A program made the translations under genes and the position numbers. From Epiperipatus broadwayi (taxonomy: Eukaryota; Onychophora; Udeonychophora; Euonychophora; Peripatidae), in NCBI GenBank assembly GCA_028023455.1, contig JAQFVV010012396.1, positions 20,892,750 to 20,956,749 of the forward strand: 64,000 bases of DNA, given 5' to 3'. The notes beneath the pieces were generated by a model. It was not told the origin of the DNA, ran no database searches, and was given only the letters and a program-made list of their open reading frames with translations. Below, piece after piece: positions 1 to 13,589 of the stretch. Numbering within the stretch: the stretch's first letter is position 1; the number at the start of each line of letters is the position of its first letter.

Positions 1-3000
1 AATTAAATCCTTTTTACATATCATAAAAAATTATTTATAAGTTATATTATAAATATTTAAGCCTTCTAATAATTAAAATTCTAAAACATTAAAAATTAAT
101 ATTTTAAAATTGTGAAAATAAGGATCTAACTAAAGGTCTTACTGATAACAACAGAAAACATCATTATTGACTTCATGATATCTATTGAAAAAAGTGAAAA
201 AAATGAAATATTAGATATTGTTATTAAAAAATAATATTTTTAGAATTAGTTATCAAAGCATCAAAAAAAAATTCTAAAAATTAAAATATTATCAATTGTT
301 ATTAAAATATTTTACTTACAGTTTTACAAAAACTATTTTATTTTTAACCTCTAATCGATTTTCTGTGTTAATTTCTGGTTTTTGTAATGTAGAGTTGTAT
401 ATTTTCTAAGAGCTGTCTTTTTAAAAATAAAATGTGTTCAAAGACAAACACCCCTAGTGACATAGTTTTCAGTTTAATATTAAGTCTTTTACAAAAAACA
501 TTGTGTCATAGTCATTAACAATTACTGAAAATTACATTTTGTATGGCATTTATCTGCAAAAGAAATGAATCTAAAGCATCAGCCAATCACAAATGACCAC
601 CTCCTTCATAGCCTTGTCAGAACAATAGAATGTGTTGTCAATAACAAACAAAGGTCTGTATACTGCTGACATCTCTTGAATTTTTTTTAAAATTAATAGA
701 CTATAAATGGAAGCTTCTTAAAAAGAATCAATGTAGCCTGTCATACACTATAATTTAATGCATACAATATAAAAAAGTGTCAAACCCAGAACCATTCTGC
801 CTTTTAAAATGTCAAATAGAATAGCACTATCACAGCTTACATTTATAAAACAGTTAAAACATTTTTGGGTAATACCACATATCAGTCTTTTACATTGGCA
901 CATTTCTATAATCATTTGTCAAAAAATCCTGTTTTTAGTATCTTTTATTTAAAAAAAGTACTCTTATACATATAAACTCTCTCTTAAAAATAAGTTGCCA
1001 ATGTTTCAATAAAATTGCCTTTATCCTTATGAAAATCTATGACATCCTAAGCAACTGTTATGTCTTTAGAATACTATAGTCATAACAAATATCAATAGAT
1101 TTCATCAAAACATTGGAAGATTACTTCTATAGAGGAGGTCTCAGTGTCTGTGGATATGAACTATTAAAGAATAAACAAAATTTGTTTACTTTAAGATCAT
1201 AGGAATGTCTGTTTGCATATCAGTAATATAGAGTATTTCCAAGAAATTTCCTTGATTTGTAGATGATTTGATTAAGAAACTGGTGCCTATTTTAAACTAC
1301 TTTTTAAATGGTAGATATAATTTTAATTTGAAAACAAACACATTACAGTACACATTACAATATAAATATTAAAATTAAGTTTCATATCAGAATATATATA
1401 TATGTTTTGAAAAATTTTATTTTATAGTAAAATTTTTACTAGAAATTCAATATGCTGTCTAAAGTTATTTTGAATAATAACTCAAAATTTATATTTTGTT
1501 ATATTCATCTTTTTTGATCTTAAAAAAAAATTTCTTCTAGTTTATTTAGATATATTATTGTCATTTAGAAATGATGACCCTTGTGACAAATTTTTAATTT
1601 TAAATAGTGATGTACAATATTTTTGTTATCCTCAGTCACAGAACTTTCATCTATGCAATGTACTAGATGTTGCGTTCTTGATGATCAAAGTGTGTTTTAA
1701 TTGATGGAGTTATTTTTATAACATCAATGTTATGAATTTCACTGGAAACTGCAAATGTCATAGGTTTTATTTTCATATTTTCAAATACATGAAATGAATA
1801 TTGTTTTATCATCAGTATTACATAAATTTAAATGAATAATTATAATCACTATTTATATCAAGGATATTTGAAATTTGGCTCTGGTTTGTTACAGAATGAT
1901 TCTACGTTAGATCTGAATAATTTATTTAGATTTAAACATATAACAGTTTGTTAATAGAATCAGTCAAGACCATCTAAGGTAGCACACTTATCTATCTCTA
2001 ATATAGATAATAAAAGGAAATCTATCCAAAATCATAACATGAGTTAATTCAAGGGAAATCATTTCTAAAGCAGTGTTTAGATTGAAGTAAAAACCATAAA
2101 TTTAACTTCTTTATTGACTATCATATATTGTAAATAACTTAACTTTTAAAATAATGGTTATCTTTATAATAGTAAATGAAAACAATCATACTTATGTTAT
2201 GTTATTTGACAGGAATAATGTGACTAAAAAATTTTCAGATATAATAAGTATCTACTTAATGGTAACAATTTTTACTGGGGATTTATGCACTTCTCCTTTA
2301 TGCTAACCTCCTACTCCAGTAAGGAAGATTTTATAGACTGATCTACCTCAGTTTTGTCAGTAGAGTTAATGTACAAAAATAGATATTTATGATTTGAAGA
2401 TGAAAATAAGTGTTTTTCCAGGAAGAATTAAACCTAACAAAAATTTTACAAGTTATCATTATGAAATTTTAAATATTTTAGACTATGAGGAATAAATATA
2501 CCTTTACATATTGGAATGGTAAATGCATTTTGATAACGTTGACTTTACATAACCTAGTTTTTTAATCAATATTACAAATACAATTTTGAAATCAATCTAT
2601 ATCAAAAAATTTTTTGAAGCACATAAGAAAGTCAATATTATAATTAACAATAAAAAAAAAGTTTTGCCAGTTGAATTTTATAATTTGTAAAGGAATAAAT
2701 AAATAGAAGATTTACATTTAAAGGAAACTTTATACTTTATAGAGGAATAAATGAATTATAGACTTATATTTAACGTTAATTTTTGTCTTTAATTTGGAAG
2801 AGTTGTTTTGATTTCTAAATGAAAATCTCAGAAGTGATATTTTTAAAAATATTTTTAGTTTTTTGGGTGAATAGTCTAATTGAGCAAATTTTAAAACAAA
2901 AGTCCATAATATATTATTTTAGAATAATTAACTACAATAGTTTGTTTATAGATCATTTTATATAGTCAAAATTTACCACGTTTTTAATGAGCATTTCTTG

Positions 3001-3240
3001 AATGAAGCTCGGTTTAAACTGCAATTATAAAGTGAACATTGCTCAATTATTGGAGGAAATTATCACGCTGAAAACTAATAAGGGTAAGATTTAATACATT
3101 TTTTTAGAATTTATAATAACAATTTTATACTATAAAAATAATTTTAATTGTTGTACATGACTATTTTAATTTCATCTACAAAATCCACTTTACCAAATTT
3201 ATTTTTATTACGGTATATTATTATATCAATACGGCAATAG
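1..3240. other. AT-rich DNA without recognised features
   Basis: No coding similarity, RNA gene or sizeable repeat was recognised on either strand. The stretch has many stop codons in all frames and only short A/T runs and a short (TA) run near 1390. It reads as intergenic or deep intronic DNA; an intron of a very large gene cannot be excluded. Confidence 0.5.
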
Positions 3241-3265
3241 AGACCATCTACACTAAATGATTCTG

Positions 3266-3339
3266 CTCTAGAATCTTATATATATATATATATATATTCT
3301 AGCTCTAGAATCTTATATATATATATATATATATATATT
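3266..3339. repeat. Duplicated (TA)n tract with 11-bp flank
   Basis: The 11-mer CTCTAGAATCT occurs at 3266 and again at 3303, and each copy is followed directly by a (TA)n run of about 21 to 26 bp. A short segment consisting of flank plus microsatellite has been tandemly duplicated. Confidence 0.85.
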
Positions 3340-3625
3340 AGTAATCAACACATGGTAATATCAATCATCTATTCATAGTAATTACTGATTAACAGACCAT
3401 ATGTATCCATCAAATAGCCTTAATAATATCTATTGTATAATTTAAACTAATAAACTGAAAGTTTTTAATGCTACCATTTAGAACACAGTACAATATGAAT
3501 GTTCAGTTATATATGTCTAATACTAGATGCACAGTTATTTATACATTTTAGTAATCTCATTTATATGCTAACTATTTGCAGTTTTGACTCATTGGAAAAA
3601 TAACTATAAAAATACAAAAAGGCAC

Positions 3626-3765
<140 letters not shown>

Positions 3766-4029
3766 TAGTAAACTTAAGAATAAATTTAATTGTGTCTATA
3801 AACAAACCCCTTATGAGATTTCCATGCTTCAGTAATATATAGTATTGAAGGTCCAAGTTAGCAATTTTAATGTTTAATAACTGATGAAATTTAGTAATGT
3901 ATTATAGATTCTTCTAAACAATAAACATTATTTGGAATGGATGAGTTATGATTAGAATAATGTTTATTAATATATGATCCGATCAATCATTTGCACTTAT
4001 GTGTTCATGTAATATATATCTTTCTTGTA

Positions 4030-4420
4030 TTCTCAATCCTAACTAGAATATAATCTAATAAATGCCATTTTTTGATTGTGCATACATTGATGTTCTTTTA
4101 TAGCAGTTTTTTTTAAAATAATATGATTATGGATAATCATATTTTGAAAAAATGTAATAAAGAACAAACCATTTGAATTTTCAGCACTAATATTATTTCC
4201 ATTAACTTTTGGGGAAATGCCCATTATTTGTAGCAACATGCGCATTAAAGCCTCCAAGAATAAAAGTTTGATCTTTTAATCGTATTGCTGTAGTAAAGTT
4301 ATCCAACAAGCAATAGAAGTTTTCCTTTTCTGAATAATTTTGAATCTAAAGTTGGAGTCCAGGCAGTAATAAAATGAGCATCATCACAACCGTATATGCA
4401 TTACATCATCAATTTACTTT
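4030..4420 (-). pseudogene. LINE endonuclease relic (CR1/Jockey-like)
   Basis: Read on minus, frames contain EKENFYCLLDNFTTAIRLKD (4332-4273), then FILGGFNAHV (about 4265-4236), then NSNGLFF and further on KKWHLLDYILVR in another frame. This order matches the second half of the apurinic-type endonuclease of Jockey/CR1-like LINEs: a 'FY..LL' helix, the GDFNA strand, an 'N.NG..L' helix and the 'W..LDY.LV' strand. The GDFNA motif reads GGFNA, so the conserved Asp is lost. Several frameshifts separate the blocks. The fragment has no attached reverse transcriptase. It is a dead, truncated copy; clade placement is by motif memory and is tentative. Confidence 0.7.
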
Positions 4421-6260
4421 GCATAAGTTTTCTCTAGATTCATAAAAGTAAGTATAAGTAATCAATGATTAGAGAGGATAGTATCAATCAAATTCTTGAT
4501 TAGTTTCTTGTTGTTAGCATTTTTTCTTGAGAATAACTGTGTGCATATCTATTCAGCAGACATCTTTGTTTTTATTTTAAAAACTCATTTATTCTGACAC
4601 ATATAATCAGAATTATAGTAATATTTATAACACTATTCTATCCATGTGTATTAAAACAAAAGGACATATAAAAAATTTGCAGGCAATAATTACAAAGCTC
4701 AATTTTTCCAAAGAGATTAACAACAGTGCAGATCGCAGAATAAGACATATTGCACATATTTTGATAGTAATTTATTGCAGCATATTATCATGATTTAGAT
4801 AAAGTAATTAACTTCTAACAATGGATGACAAAAGCTCTGTTTAACATGTAATAAATGTACAAGGAGTAAATATTTAAATTGAAAAATCTGTATCCTAAGT
4901 AATAATTTTCATACTATTTTCTACACAATCAAATAAGTTTCATGATAAAATTAGAGGGTATGAGTTTCTATAATTTTGGTGCTTAGTTACTTTTCTTCTC
5001 ACTGACTTCTTAAGACACAATTATTATCATAAATTAAACTACTAAAATCTGGATAATTGTATACATAGATCTACAGGATTATTTTTAAATTAATAATAAC
5101 TTGAAGATATGGTTACAAACTACCAATAATAAAAATAGATTGCAAAGCTTGTTTGATAAAAGAAATGCCAAAATAAATTAACAATTAATTTTTCTTTAAT
5201 AATAATCAATTAGATTAATATTCAAATAAGTATAATTCTGTGATAATTTCTGTGATCCCACAGTATATGCAGATTTAACACAAACATACCATAAGATATT
5301 TTAATAGAACATTAAACAATTTATTTATTAATAATGATTACAATACATTTATTTAGTCTATACATAAATTAAAACAATAGATAAAATGCACCATATAAAT
5401 TAAAAACCAAATCAAAAACGAAGTGTATATAATAACAAAGACCAAAAATAAAATGGTATCATTCTATATTTTCATTGGTTTTGACACTATGTAACTCCAG
5501 GGAAGGTAGTTACTTTCACTTTACAATTACAAATATTTAAAAGTTATGATTATGTTTTTATGCTTAATTGTTTATTACAAAAAAAAAGATGTACTGTAAA
5601 AGTAGATGTACTATATATACACAAGAATTTAAAATCTTTTATTTGCAATAATGACTGCAACAAAAGGTTATGACCAAGTATATAATTCCAAAATAAATGA
5701 AATTGAAAAGTTATTAACAAGTTTTAGTAAGTAGATACTTAAGATCCTAAAAATGTATTTTAATAAGTACAATGCCTTTTCTGTGTCAAAGCAAAATTTC
5801 AGTAATGTACACACACAGTAACTATTATAGAAATAATATTTTACAGCATTACGATAAGTTATTAACATTTCATTTCTTGATTGCATTTACTTTGATTAAG
5901 ATGCATATTAATTGATGATTATGAGAAAGATAACTGACTTTCTCAACTGTAGTCAATTGACATCAAAAATATAATTTATCTTTTTATTTATATATAATAA
6001 AATTTTCATTAAAATCCTCTTTTTAATTAAAATTTTACATTTATTTAATTTGGACAAGAGAAAACTTTGTTTTTTAAAAAAGGGGAGAAACAACTTTTGA
6101 TTACTTTTATGAATCCAAAATCATAGTCATTTTCTTTTATTTGTTCAGATATTTGTAAAGTCCAAAACCTATCTTGATAATCAAAGGGTCTGTAATCAAT
6201 TGGCATTACCACTAACAATAGTAAAGATGTATCAATTTAAAACAGGTAAAACTCTCTATA
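4421..6260. other. AT-rich DNA without recognised features
   Basis: Nothing beyond short A/T runs was recognised. The stretch between the LINE relic and the hammerhead-like repeat pair may hold eroded parts of either, but no motif could be read. Confidence 0.45.
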
Positions 6261-6349
6261 TGTATTGCTACTCAGTGCAAGCTAGATTAATCAAGGAATT
6301 CCAGAAGGCTTGTTCATAAAATTCCCATCTAGTGCCTTTTCATCCAATA

Positions 6350-6391
6350 TCCCCAGACTAGTTTCTGGCTTGTGGACTTCATCAGTGAGGA
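6350..6391 (-). ncRNA. Hammerhead ribozyme-like motif, copy A
   Basis: On minus the order is TCCTCA, CTGATGA, a 13-nt hairpin segment, GAAAC, TA, GTC, TGGGGA. This gives the invariant CUGAUGA and GAAA boxes, a GUC cleavage triplet and a six-pair stem I (TCCTCA with TGGGGA, one G-U pair). Stem III is minimal (C-G closing a TA loop), as in the small type I motifs of animal retroelements. Stem II is weak here: only two of its four possible positions pair. Activity is doubtful, but the core is complete. Confidence 0.5.
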
Positions 6392-6587
6392 GCCTTGGAT
6401 CTGAGAGCATAAGAAATGGTGATCATATGATGTATCAATTTCTTAGAGTAACCTGTTTACTATGACTTGCCTTTGAAACAGTAGCAGATCTTTCCATGCA
6501 GTAGTATCACCCAATTCAAGCCATACCAATCAATAGGTGCTACAAGTTTTGCCCATCAAAATCCCACTTAATTCCTACCCAATCAAT

Positions 6588-6630
6588 GTACCCAGAATAG
6601 TTTCTATCTTGTGACCTTCATCAGTAAGAT
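6588..6630 (-). ncRNA. Hammerhead ribozyme-like motif, copy B (degenerate)
   Basis: This copy lies 239 bp from copy A. On minus it keeps CTGATGA and GAAAC at the same 13-nt spacing, but the cleavage triplet reads TTC instead of GTC and stem I is shorter. Position by position, the two copies' stem II bases complement each other's losses, which suggests that both descend from a unit with a proper stem II. This copy is probably inactive. Confidence 0.4.
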
Positions 6631-6887
6631 CTGAGAGCATTGCATCTAGATTTATTATATCTAATGCTACCCCCCCCCAGCAGCTTTATTTTTATTAACT
6701 AAAAAGATATGAGCCCAAACTAAAAACACACTAATGTTTTCAATACATGCTTATTCATTTGTATTATCATATAGATCTGAACCTAGTTCAGTTCTTATAT
6801 ATTTATGTATCTTTGGTTTTTTAAATAAACATAGTAACCAGAGTATGTTTTAATGGTTTACTTGACTTTTATAAATGAGAACTCAAA

Positions 6888-7625
6888 ATACATATATAAT
6901 AGTAATATATAGGATATATGAGCACAGACTTTCACATGACCCACCACTCCCCACCCTATCTCATAACACTGATACACTTGAACACATATATTTTGAAAAG
7001 ATAAATAATCACCGATATACATATTTCATGCTAAACCACCAGTCATCAGATGGTCCAGATTATCATCTCTACACATATATGCTATAAGGGCTCAGATATA
7101 TATTAAAATAGCCAAACCTTATACTTTAATGGACGGGCTTCAGTCTACTTCACACTCCAACTCTTCAACCATCCATCCAATTGAAAATCTGATGCTGGAA
7201 TGTGCTGAGGTCTTTGAGCATTTCATCATCAGATTTTCAATTGGATTGATGGTTGAAGAGTTGGAGTGTGGAGTAGATTGAAGCCTGTCCATCTCAGGGT
7301 GGCCTTTGAGCATTCCATCATTCATCAGATTTTCAATTGGATGGATGGTTGAAGAGTTGGAGTGCGAGTAGATTGAAGCCTGTCCATCAAAGTATGAGAT
7401 TTGGTTATCTTAATATATATATGAGCACTTATAGCATATGTGTGTAGAGATGATAATCTGAACCAACTGATGATTGCTGGTTTAGCATGAAATATGTATA
7501 TTGGTAATTATTTATCTTTTCAACATATATGTGTTCAAGTGTATCAGGGTTATGAGATAGAGTGACGAGTGGTGGGTCATGTAAAAGTCTGTGCTCATAT
7601 ACCATATATATTACATATATAGACA
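6888..7625. repeat. Foldback (inverted repeat), family A
   Basis: The left arm (6888-7194) and the right arm (7227-7625) are imperfect reverse complements; for example ATGAGCACAGACTTT near 6917 pairs with AAAGTCTGTGCTCAT near 7582. The loop is about 32 bp. The right arm carries the loop-proximal segment twice (starting CATCAGATTTTCAATTGG at about 7227 and again at about 7325, roughly 98 bp apart), while the left arm has it once. Open frames in both arms are mirror images and do not resemble a protein. Other copies of the same family occur at 13.6 kb and 60.9-62.2 kb. Confidence 0.85.
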
Positions 7626-7639
7626 CAGGTATATAATAA

Positions 7640-10600
7640 GCCTAGGTTTTTCAGTTATATATAATAGTATAAAATATGATTTTGATTTCAATTATTATAA
7701 TAAAGAATCTAATCTTGGGCAACATTGTGAGTAGTTGAAACAGTAGTTAAGTATTTTGGGCTCTCACAGAAGAATGATTTCATCAGCAATGGTACCTTAT
7801 CACCAAACACTGGAATTTTTTGTGTTACAATCAATTCATAAATACTCATCTGACCAAATTCCACATTTATCTTTCAGCCAATCATGTTTACACATCCACA
7901 TTGAGTGATTGATAAGTGAAAGAAAATGAGTTATCTATGGCATACTTCAACTTTTTCCAGAGGCAAATAAAATGATCTGAATAATTAAGAGATAATAGTT
8001 CAGTTACAACATACATAAGAGTTTGGCTGACAGTTATTTAAAAACTGATAAAAATACCCAATTGAATAGATATCAATTAAATTTAATCATAAAAAATAAC
8101 CATATCATATGATTAAATGATTAGTATAATAAATAAGAAGTGATAAAGTGTCTTAAATGATTATTTTCTTTATAATACAGAAAATGGAAAAAGGATTACT
8201 ATAAAAGAAGTAGTCATATTTTACAAATTAATATAGTGAGTTCACACCTGTATAACCATAGGTACGTACTTTAAGAGTAATACATCACTTTATTTACTCT
8301 ATTCTAGAATTATGAATTGAAAGATTGCATAAATAAATGATACTTACTGATGGTCATGCATCTATATCTTCAGTCTAGTTAGTGACTATAGTTCATTCTC
8401 AACCAATCAAAAGTAAGTATGTGCGTTCACACTTATATAGAAATCACATTTACTGTTACTATATTATTCTGGAGAATATTTTGGAATTCAAACACTCTAA
8501 TGTTTTGATCTAAGCCAACCTGTTTTTATAATATACAACAGAAATACTTATTATGCTTTATTCGGTGTATAGCATCAATATATGTTTACAAAAATATCCG
8601 GGAGATCAATTTTACTTTTAATTAAATAAAATCAAATATTGAAAATATATATATTATATGTTATAAAGTCACTTTATTTTTAAAAAAAAAATTTAATCTT
8701 AATACACGATAAATTCATTGGAAAAACATTCTCAAAGTTAAATGTTGCCTGTTGAACTTCTAATAAAAAAACAATTTTAACTTGTATAATTTAAAAAAAA
8801 AAAAAGGATTGAAAAGATCGTAAACGAGTTAGATAATATTTTCGCTTCTCTAATTCCACCTTTAAACAATTAATGCAAATTATGCAATTTTTTTTTTTTT
8901 TAATTTAATGGATCATGATAGAATCTTCTAATAATGTTAAAAAATTTGCATTACAACAGTTTTGCAAACTATTGGTTTTTGAAATTATATAAAGACTCAT
9001 TTTAACCCTGTCAATCTCATGTAATTTATGATAATTTTGATGATGTCATTCACAGAATGTTGGTAAAACTATAATTGGTGAAATTCTCTTGATACTTCTA
9101 GATTGATTACACTAAATGAGATTTAAAAGGCTAACATAACCACAGCTAATTAACTACAAAGAAAGGTATTTTTTGATCTATAAAAAATATAGATCCAGAG
9201 GGATATATATATATATTCTGGCCCATTATTATTCATAAATGCAAATTAAACACCTGCTCAAATAACAGATTATTTAGATTTGTGATGTTGTAGACGTGTA
9301 TTTTTTTATATGATTTTGTAAATAGATTAGAAGCCATTAATTTAGAAATTGGTAATAATGCAAAATAGTTTTTGCTATTATAAAATAATTTAACATAGTT
9401 TTAATTTTTTCTGTTTTATTGTTATAGAGTAGAATAATTAAAATATTATAAAAAATATTTCGTAAATATTAAAACAAGTATATTGTACTAAATTGGAAAT
9501 GGAAATAAATTTGTACTTTTTTTTTACACCGTATTGAAATCGTAGCAGTCTAAGGCGACCACACAATGATAATGCCTTGGTTTAACTAATTGTATAAAAA
9601 CACATGGGACCTATTATGTATTTATTCTTTGATAATTTTTGACATAGTTCATAATTTTTATGCAAAAGTCATTAATTTTTTTTACATAAATTATAGATTT
9701 TAAATATTTAAATGATAATAAAACTTAATTATGCTAATTTAACAAAACATTTAACAATATGGCTTACTATGTAATGCTTTTTATTTTAAATAAGACAAAA
9801 TAGTTAGTATTTACAATTTTAAATAGCATTTTTCTGGAAATATACACAAACAAACCTTTCTTTTATTAATCATATTTATAAGTTTTAAAAGGCAAAAATA
9901 GCATGAAGAGCACCCAAGATTTGGGATTAGATCTGCAGTCAAAATACTTTGAATATTGCGATTTGCTATTTTAAACTGTACACTATGTTATTGGAAGCTG
10001 CTTTTAACAATGCTATTTTGTTATTGGTAAAATAGGTCCAAATAAAACACATACAAAACATCTTAAGATATATATAAAAAAAGGAAAGATTAAAATATCA
10101 ATGTTTAATATATGTCATATACCAATTTATAATTCATAAAGATTTATATAATAATAACATGAAAGGCTGAAACCTTTGTCAGATGCCCCTTAAAAATGCT
10201 TATATGACAGTGAATCAGATGTAATAATGACTGCACAGGGAACTCTCAAGTCAAAACACAAGGCAGAGATTTTATGAGAAAAAGATGGTTCCACCTCTTT
10301 TCTACTTAAATTTATATATAAATAAGCCAGTTTCAAGTATTTTGACTTAAGAGCATAAAGCTTTAAACACCTTCCTCTTCAATATGGTGATACATTTACC
10401 TACTGATGTTGAAAATGATTTAAATTACTTAAGAATTGATGCTATTAATAATGCAATATTTTATGGATTATATTATAATTTGTTAATTAAATACACTTAG
10501 TAGCTGATTTTTTTAATAATTATTAAAAACATTAACAATGTTTTTGTTTTGATTTTTGTCTTATTTGGTCACTTAGATAAAAATATTTTCCTTTTATTTA

Positions 10601-12150
10601 TATAGAGATAATTTAATAAATATCACATTAATGAATATTTCTATCAAATAAAATATAGGCAAATCTAAATATGAATTTTGGTTAGTTCTAAATTTAAATT
10701 TAAATCAATATTATACAAAAAACGATATGTAATATAATAACATATATATTTATTAAATTGAAAATGACATGTAATAAATGATTTGGCAAGATATGGATCT
10801 CTGATTAATTTTTTTTTTTTGAAAAAATTGATAAAATACTAAATTAATTTCTATCTACATTTTATAGGTAGCTAAAATAGAAAATGTAAATTGATTAAAA
10901 ATGATTTCAATGTCTGAAAATACTGATAATAAAATATTAATTATTTTATAAAATATTTGAAAGTAATACTATTGTTGAGTTGTAAAAATTGCATGTATTA
11001 AATATTAAATAAAGTGGAAATGCTAAATGTGTTTGGAAGAAAATGTTAAAGCTAAGTCAATATAAATTTATCTCAGCAGTGTGCTTTATGAAAAATTAAT
11101 AAATTGATAAATAAAAAAAAGAAGATAAATTTACTATATAAAAGCAGAAAAAGATAGAGACAGCTATATAAAGTTATTTGTTTTAAGTTTAATTATTAGA
11201 GAAGTGTGGGATTTTGCCAAAACCTATAATTTACTTACAAAAAGTTATTGGCAGGATTCCAATCAATGATCTAAAAAAACACTGTTACCATATGGATAAG
11301 AACCACCACCTCTGGGCAAGATATAATTTAGATCCCTCCCCATCAATTCTATAAAATAAAATTTGAAAATTAAGCACATTTTTTTCTAGTGTTTTCATAA
11401 AAAAAAGTAAATATGGCTTTGATCATTTAATTTTATTCATTGTTGTCTATAAAATAAACCTGGAGATTATTTTTTAGACAATCCTGTGAAATTGCTAATA
11501 TAAATATAAATTATCTGCAAATAAGATTTTTTAAAAAATATCTAATTGTTTTTATTATAGTAAAAGTACTACCACCACACACATACACAAACACATTGTA
11601 TATTCCTTTTTTTCTTTTCTGGCTGGCTCTGATATTATATAAGTAACATATATCTAGTTTATATTACTTGAAAATATTATCTACAGTCAGAGAATAATTT
11701 TATGGAATGATTTGCTTCTGACCTTCATCCTGCATAGTGAATAGAAAAAAAAAATACAGCTTTTCTCCATTATTCTTTCTGAAGTACAATAGTTATAAAA
11801 ACTAAAATAACTTTTAGAATTCTTTACTAATATTGAGATCAACTTTAACTGGCATATCAATAATTAGTTAAAAATAGTTTGTTTGTTTGAAACCCTTTCA
11901 AAATTTGTCATACATATACTTATTCATGGTTTTTTATTAAAAAAGTTATATTCTTTTAATAATAAAAGATTTATAATATTAGTTACCTTTTTATGTGCAT
12001 TATTCCACTATTAACAGCTATAATTATTTATATATAGCGAACAATATTTTACATTTTCATACTCTCATTGTTTATTGATTCTCTGAGTTATAACTTTTTT
12101 AGACAATATAAATTGGCTTTCTAGCACTGGGATGCTATAATAATAAAATC
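7640..12150. other. AT-rich DNA without recognised features
   Basis: Both strands were read for transposon proteins, tRNA boxes and foldbacks without a convincing hit. The interval at 9900-10400 is a little richer in G+C and in non-simple sequence but matched nothing I know. Confidence 0.4.
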
Positions 12151-12162
12151 TTAATATTTACA

Positions 12163-12787
12163 TAATTTTAATTGAGCTTAGAACTTTTGATCTCTCTTGG
12201 TATCACATTCGTACCACTGAATGATAAATAATAGAATTACTTATGTTAATGTAGTGTAAGTTTATTTAAATTTACTCACATGACTTTAGTGGATTAAATA
12301 GCTCACTTTTGAGAGAGGAAAGCATAATTTTTTTTGTTAATAGAGTTGCGGTCATTGGCAATGTGCCACACCTCTTTAATCTTGTGCTTGGCGTCATTTC
12401 TTTCAAATACATGTAATGCTGGCTGCTATGGACTTGAATGCATGACTGAGTTATTTTGGAGTTCAAAGACCAATCTATTTTGTCAAACACCAAAATATAT
12501 TTAGTCATGCATTTGGCTCATAGCAGCCAGCATCATGGGTATTGATAATATAAAGCCAAGTGAAAGATTAAAGAGATGTGACACATTGCCAATCACTTCA
12601 ACTTCATTAACAAATAGGAATCATGTTTCCACCTTTCAAAAAGTGCGCTATTTAATCCACTGAACTCATTTGAATAAATTTAAATAAATTTACATTGCAT
12701 TTACATACATCATTATCCTACCTACCATTCAGTGCTATGAATATGATATCAAGAAGGTATCAAAGACACTAAGCTCAATTAAAATTC
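12163..12787. repeat. Foldback with arms of about 297 bp
   Basis: The left arm (12163-12459) and the right arm (12490-12787) are diverged reverse complements around a 30-bp loop. Landmarks are AATTTTAATTGAGCTTA at 12164 against its complement near 12770, GGATTAAATAG near 12291 against CTATTTAATCC near 12648, and GCATGACTGAG at 12440 against the TTAGTCATGC at 12501. Similarity runs almost the whole arm length, with small gaps. The open frame on minus across the loop has no recognisable domain. No terminal motif or target duplication was identified. Confidence 0.85.
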
Positions 12788-13589
12788 TGTTAGTAAGCCT
12801 TTCATATTATAACAACCCAGGTCTAGAAAGTCAATTGTTTATTGATATAATTTTTATATTTCATAAAACCCATCAACTTCATCAATTTTAAATAAAACAG
12901 TTAATATAAACATTTCATTCCATTGGGACCAACTTTTTAAAAATCTATTAGGTGCTTTTAATTCAAAAATTCTTGTACATAAGTGGTTTACAATTTCTAT
13001 TAACAAAAAGAAAAAAAACATTTATACTACTTTATTATTTAATTATTTAAGGTTTATTATTAACTAAGTCATATTTTATATACTTTATTATACAGTTTGA
13101 CAACTAGGGATTCAGCTACGATTTATTTAAAGAATAAATAAATACACTTTCAACATTTAGATTGTTTTTTGATAAATGTTTGCAAGTTGTTATATTGTGC
13201 TGACCTTTATTTTGTTTATTCATAGGATATGTTGGATAACTATTAACAAAATCAAATATTTGGTTTGCTCCACTAGATACATTTTTTAGACTTTAATATA
13301 GTACAGTCAGGTAGGGGTTTTATTACAATAAAAAAATTGCATTAAATATATTGTTATTTTGAAATTTGTTAAAATTAAATATTTTGGTAGGCAATAATAT
13401 TTTTTAAACAGTATGTTTTTTACTGATTCTGTTTTTCTTGGATTTAGACTGTAGTGTGGATTATAGATCAATTATGAGTTTTTAATTAAAGAACAAACCT
13501 GAGTCTATTCCCTAAGAAAAGCTGCTTAATAAAACATGTAAAAAAATATTACACATAAAAAAGATGTTATTAAAAGTACAAAAAGCTAT

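Larger units (their letters stand above)
6270..6660 (-). repeat. Diverged direct-repeat pair carrying hammerhead-like motifs
   Basis: Two diverged units lie in direct orientation. The core GTTTC...TCATCAG (plus strand) recurs with a spacing of 239 bp (TCATCAG at 6379 and 6618). Similarity extends about 90 bp to the left of each core (AATTC.AG., AAAATCCCA.-type words) and about 20 bp to its right (ATCTGAGAGCAT in both). On minus each core has the order of a type I hammerhead ribozyme. Tandem units of a few hundred base pairs with hammerheads are known from animal retrozymes and from PLE terminal repeats. No protein-coding part was found next to it. Confidence 0.6.

Noticed and set aside
7450-7500. 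CTGATGA, a TGCT/AGCA hairpin and GAAA on minus-orientation family A units, hammerhead-like
   Set aside because: Although CUGANGA, a stem II and GAAA occur in order, the A9/G12-adjacent pair is T-T and no stem I partner with a proper UH site could be found. In family A copies the stem I region is not co-varying.
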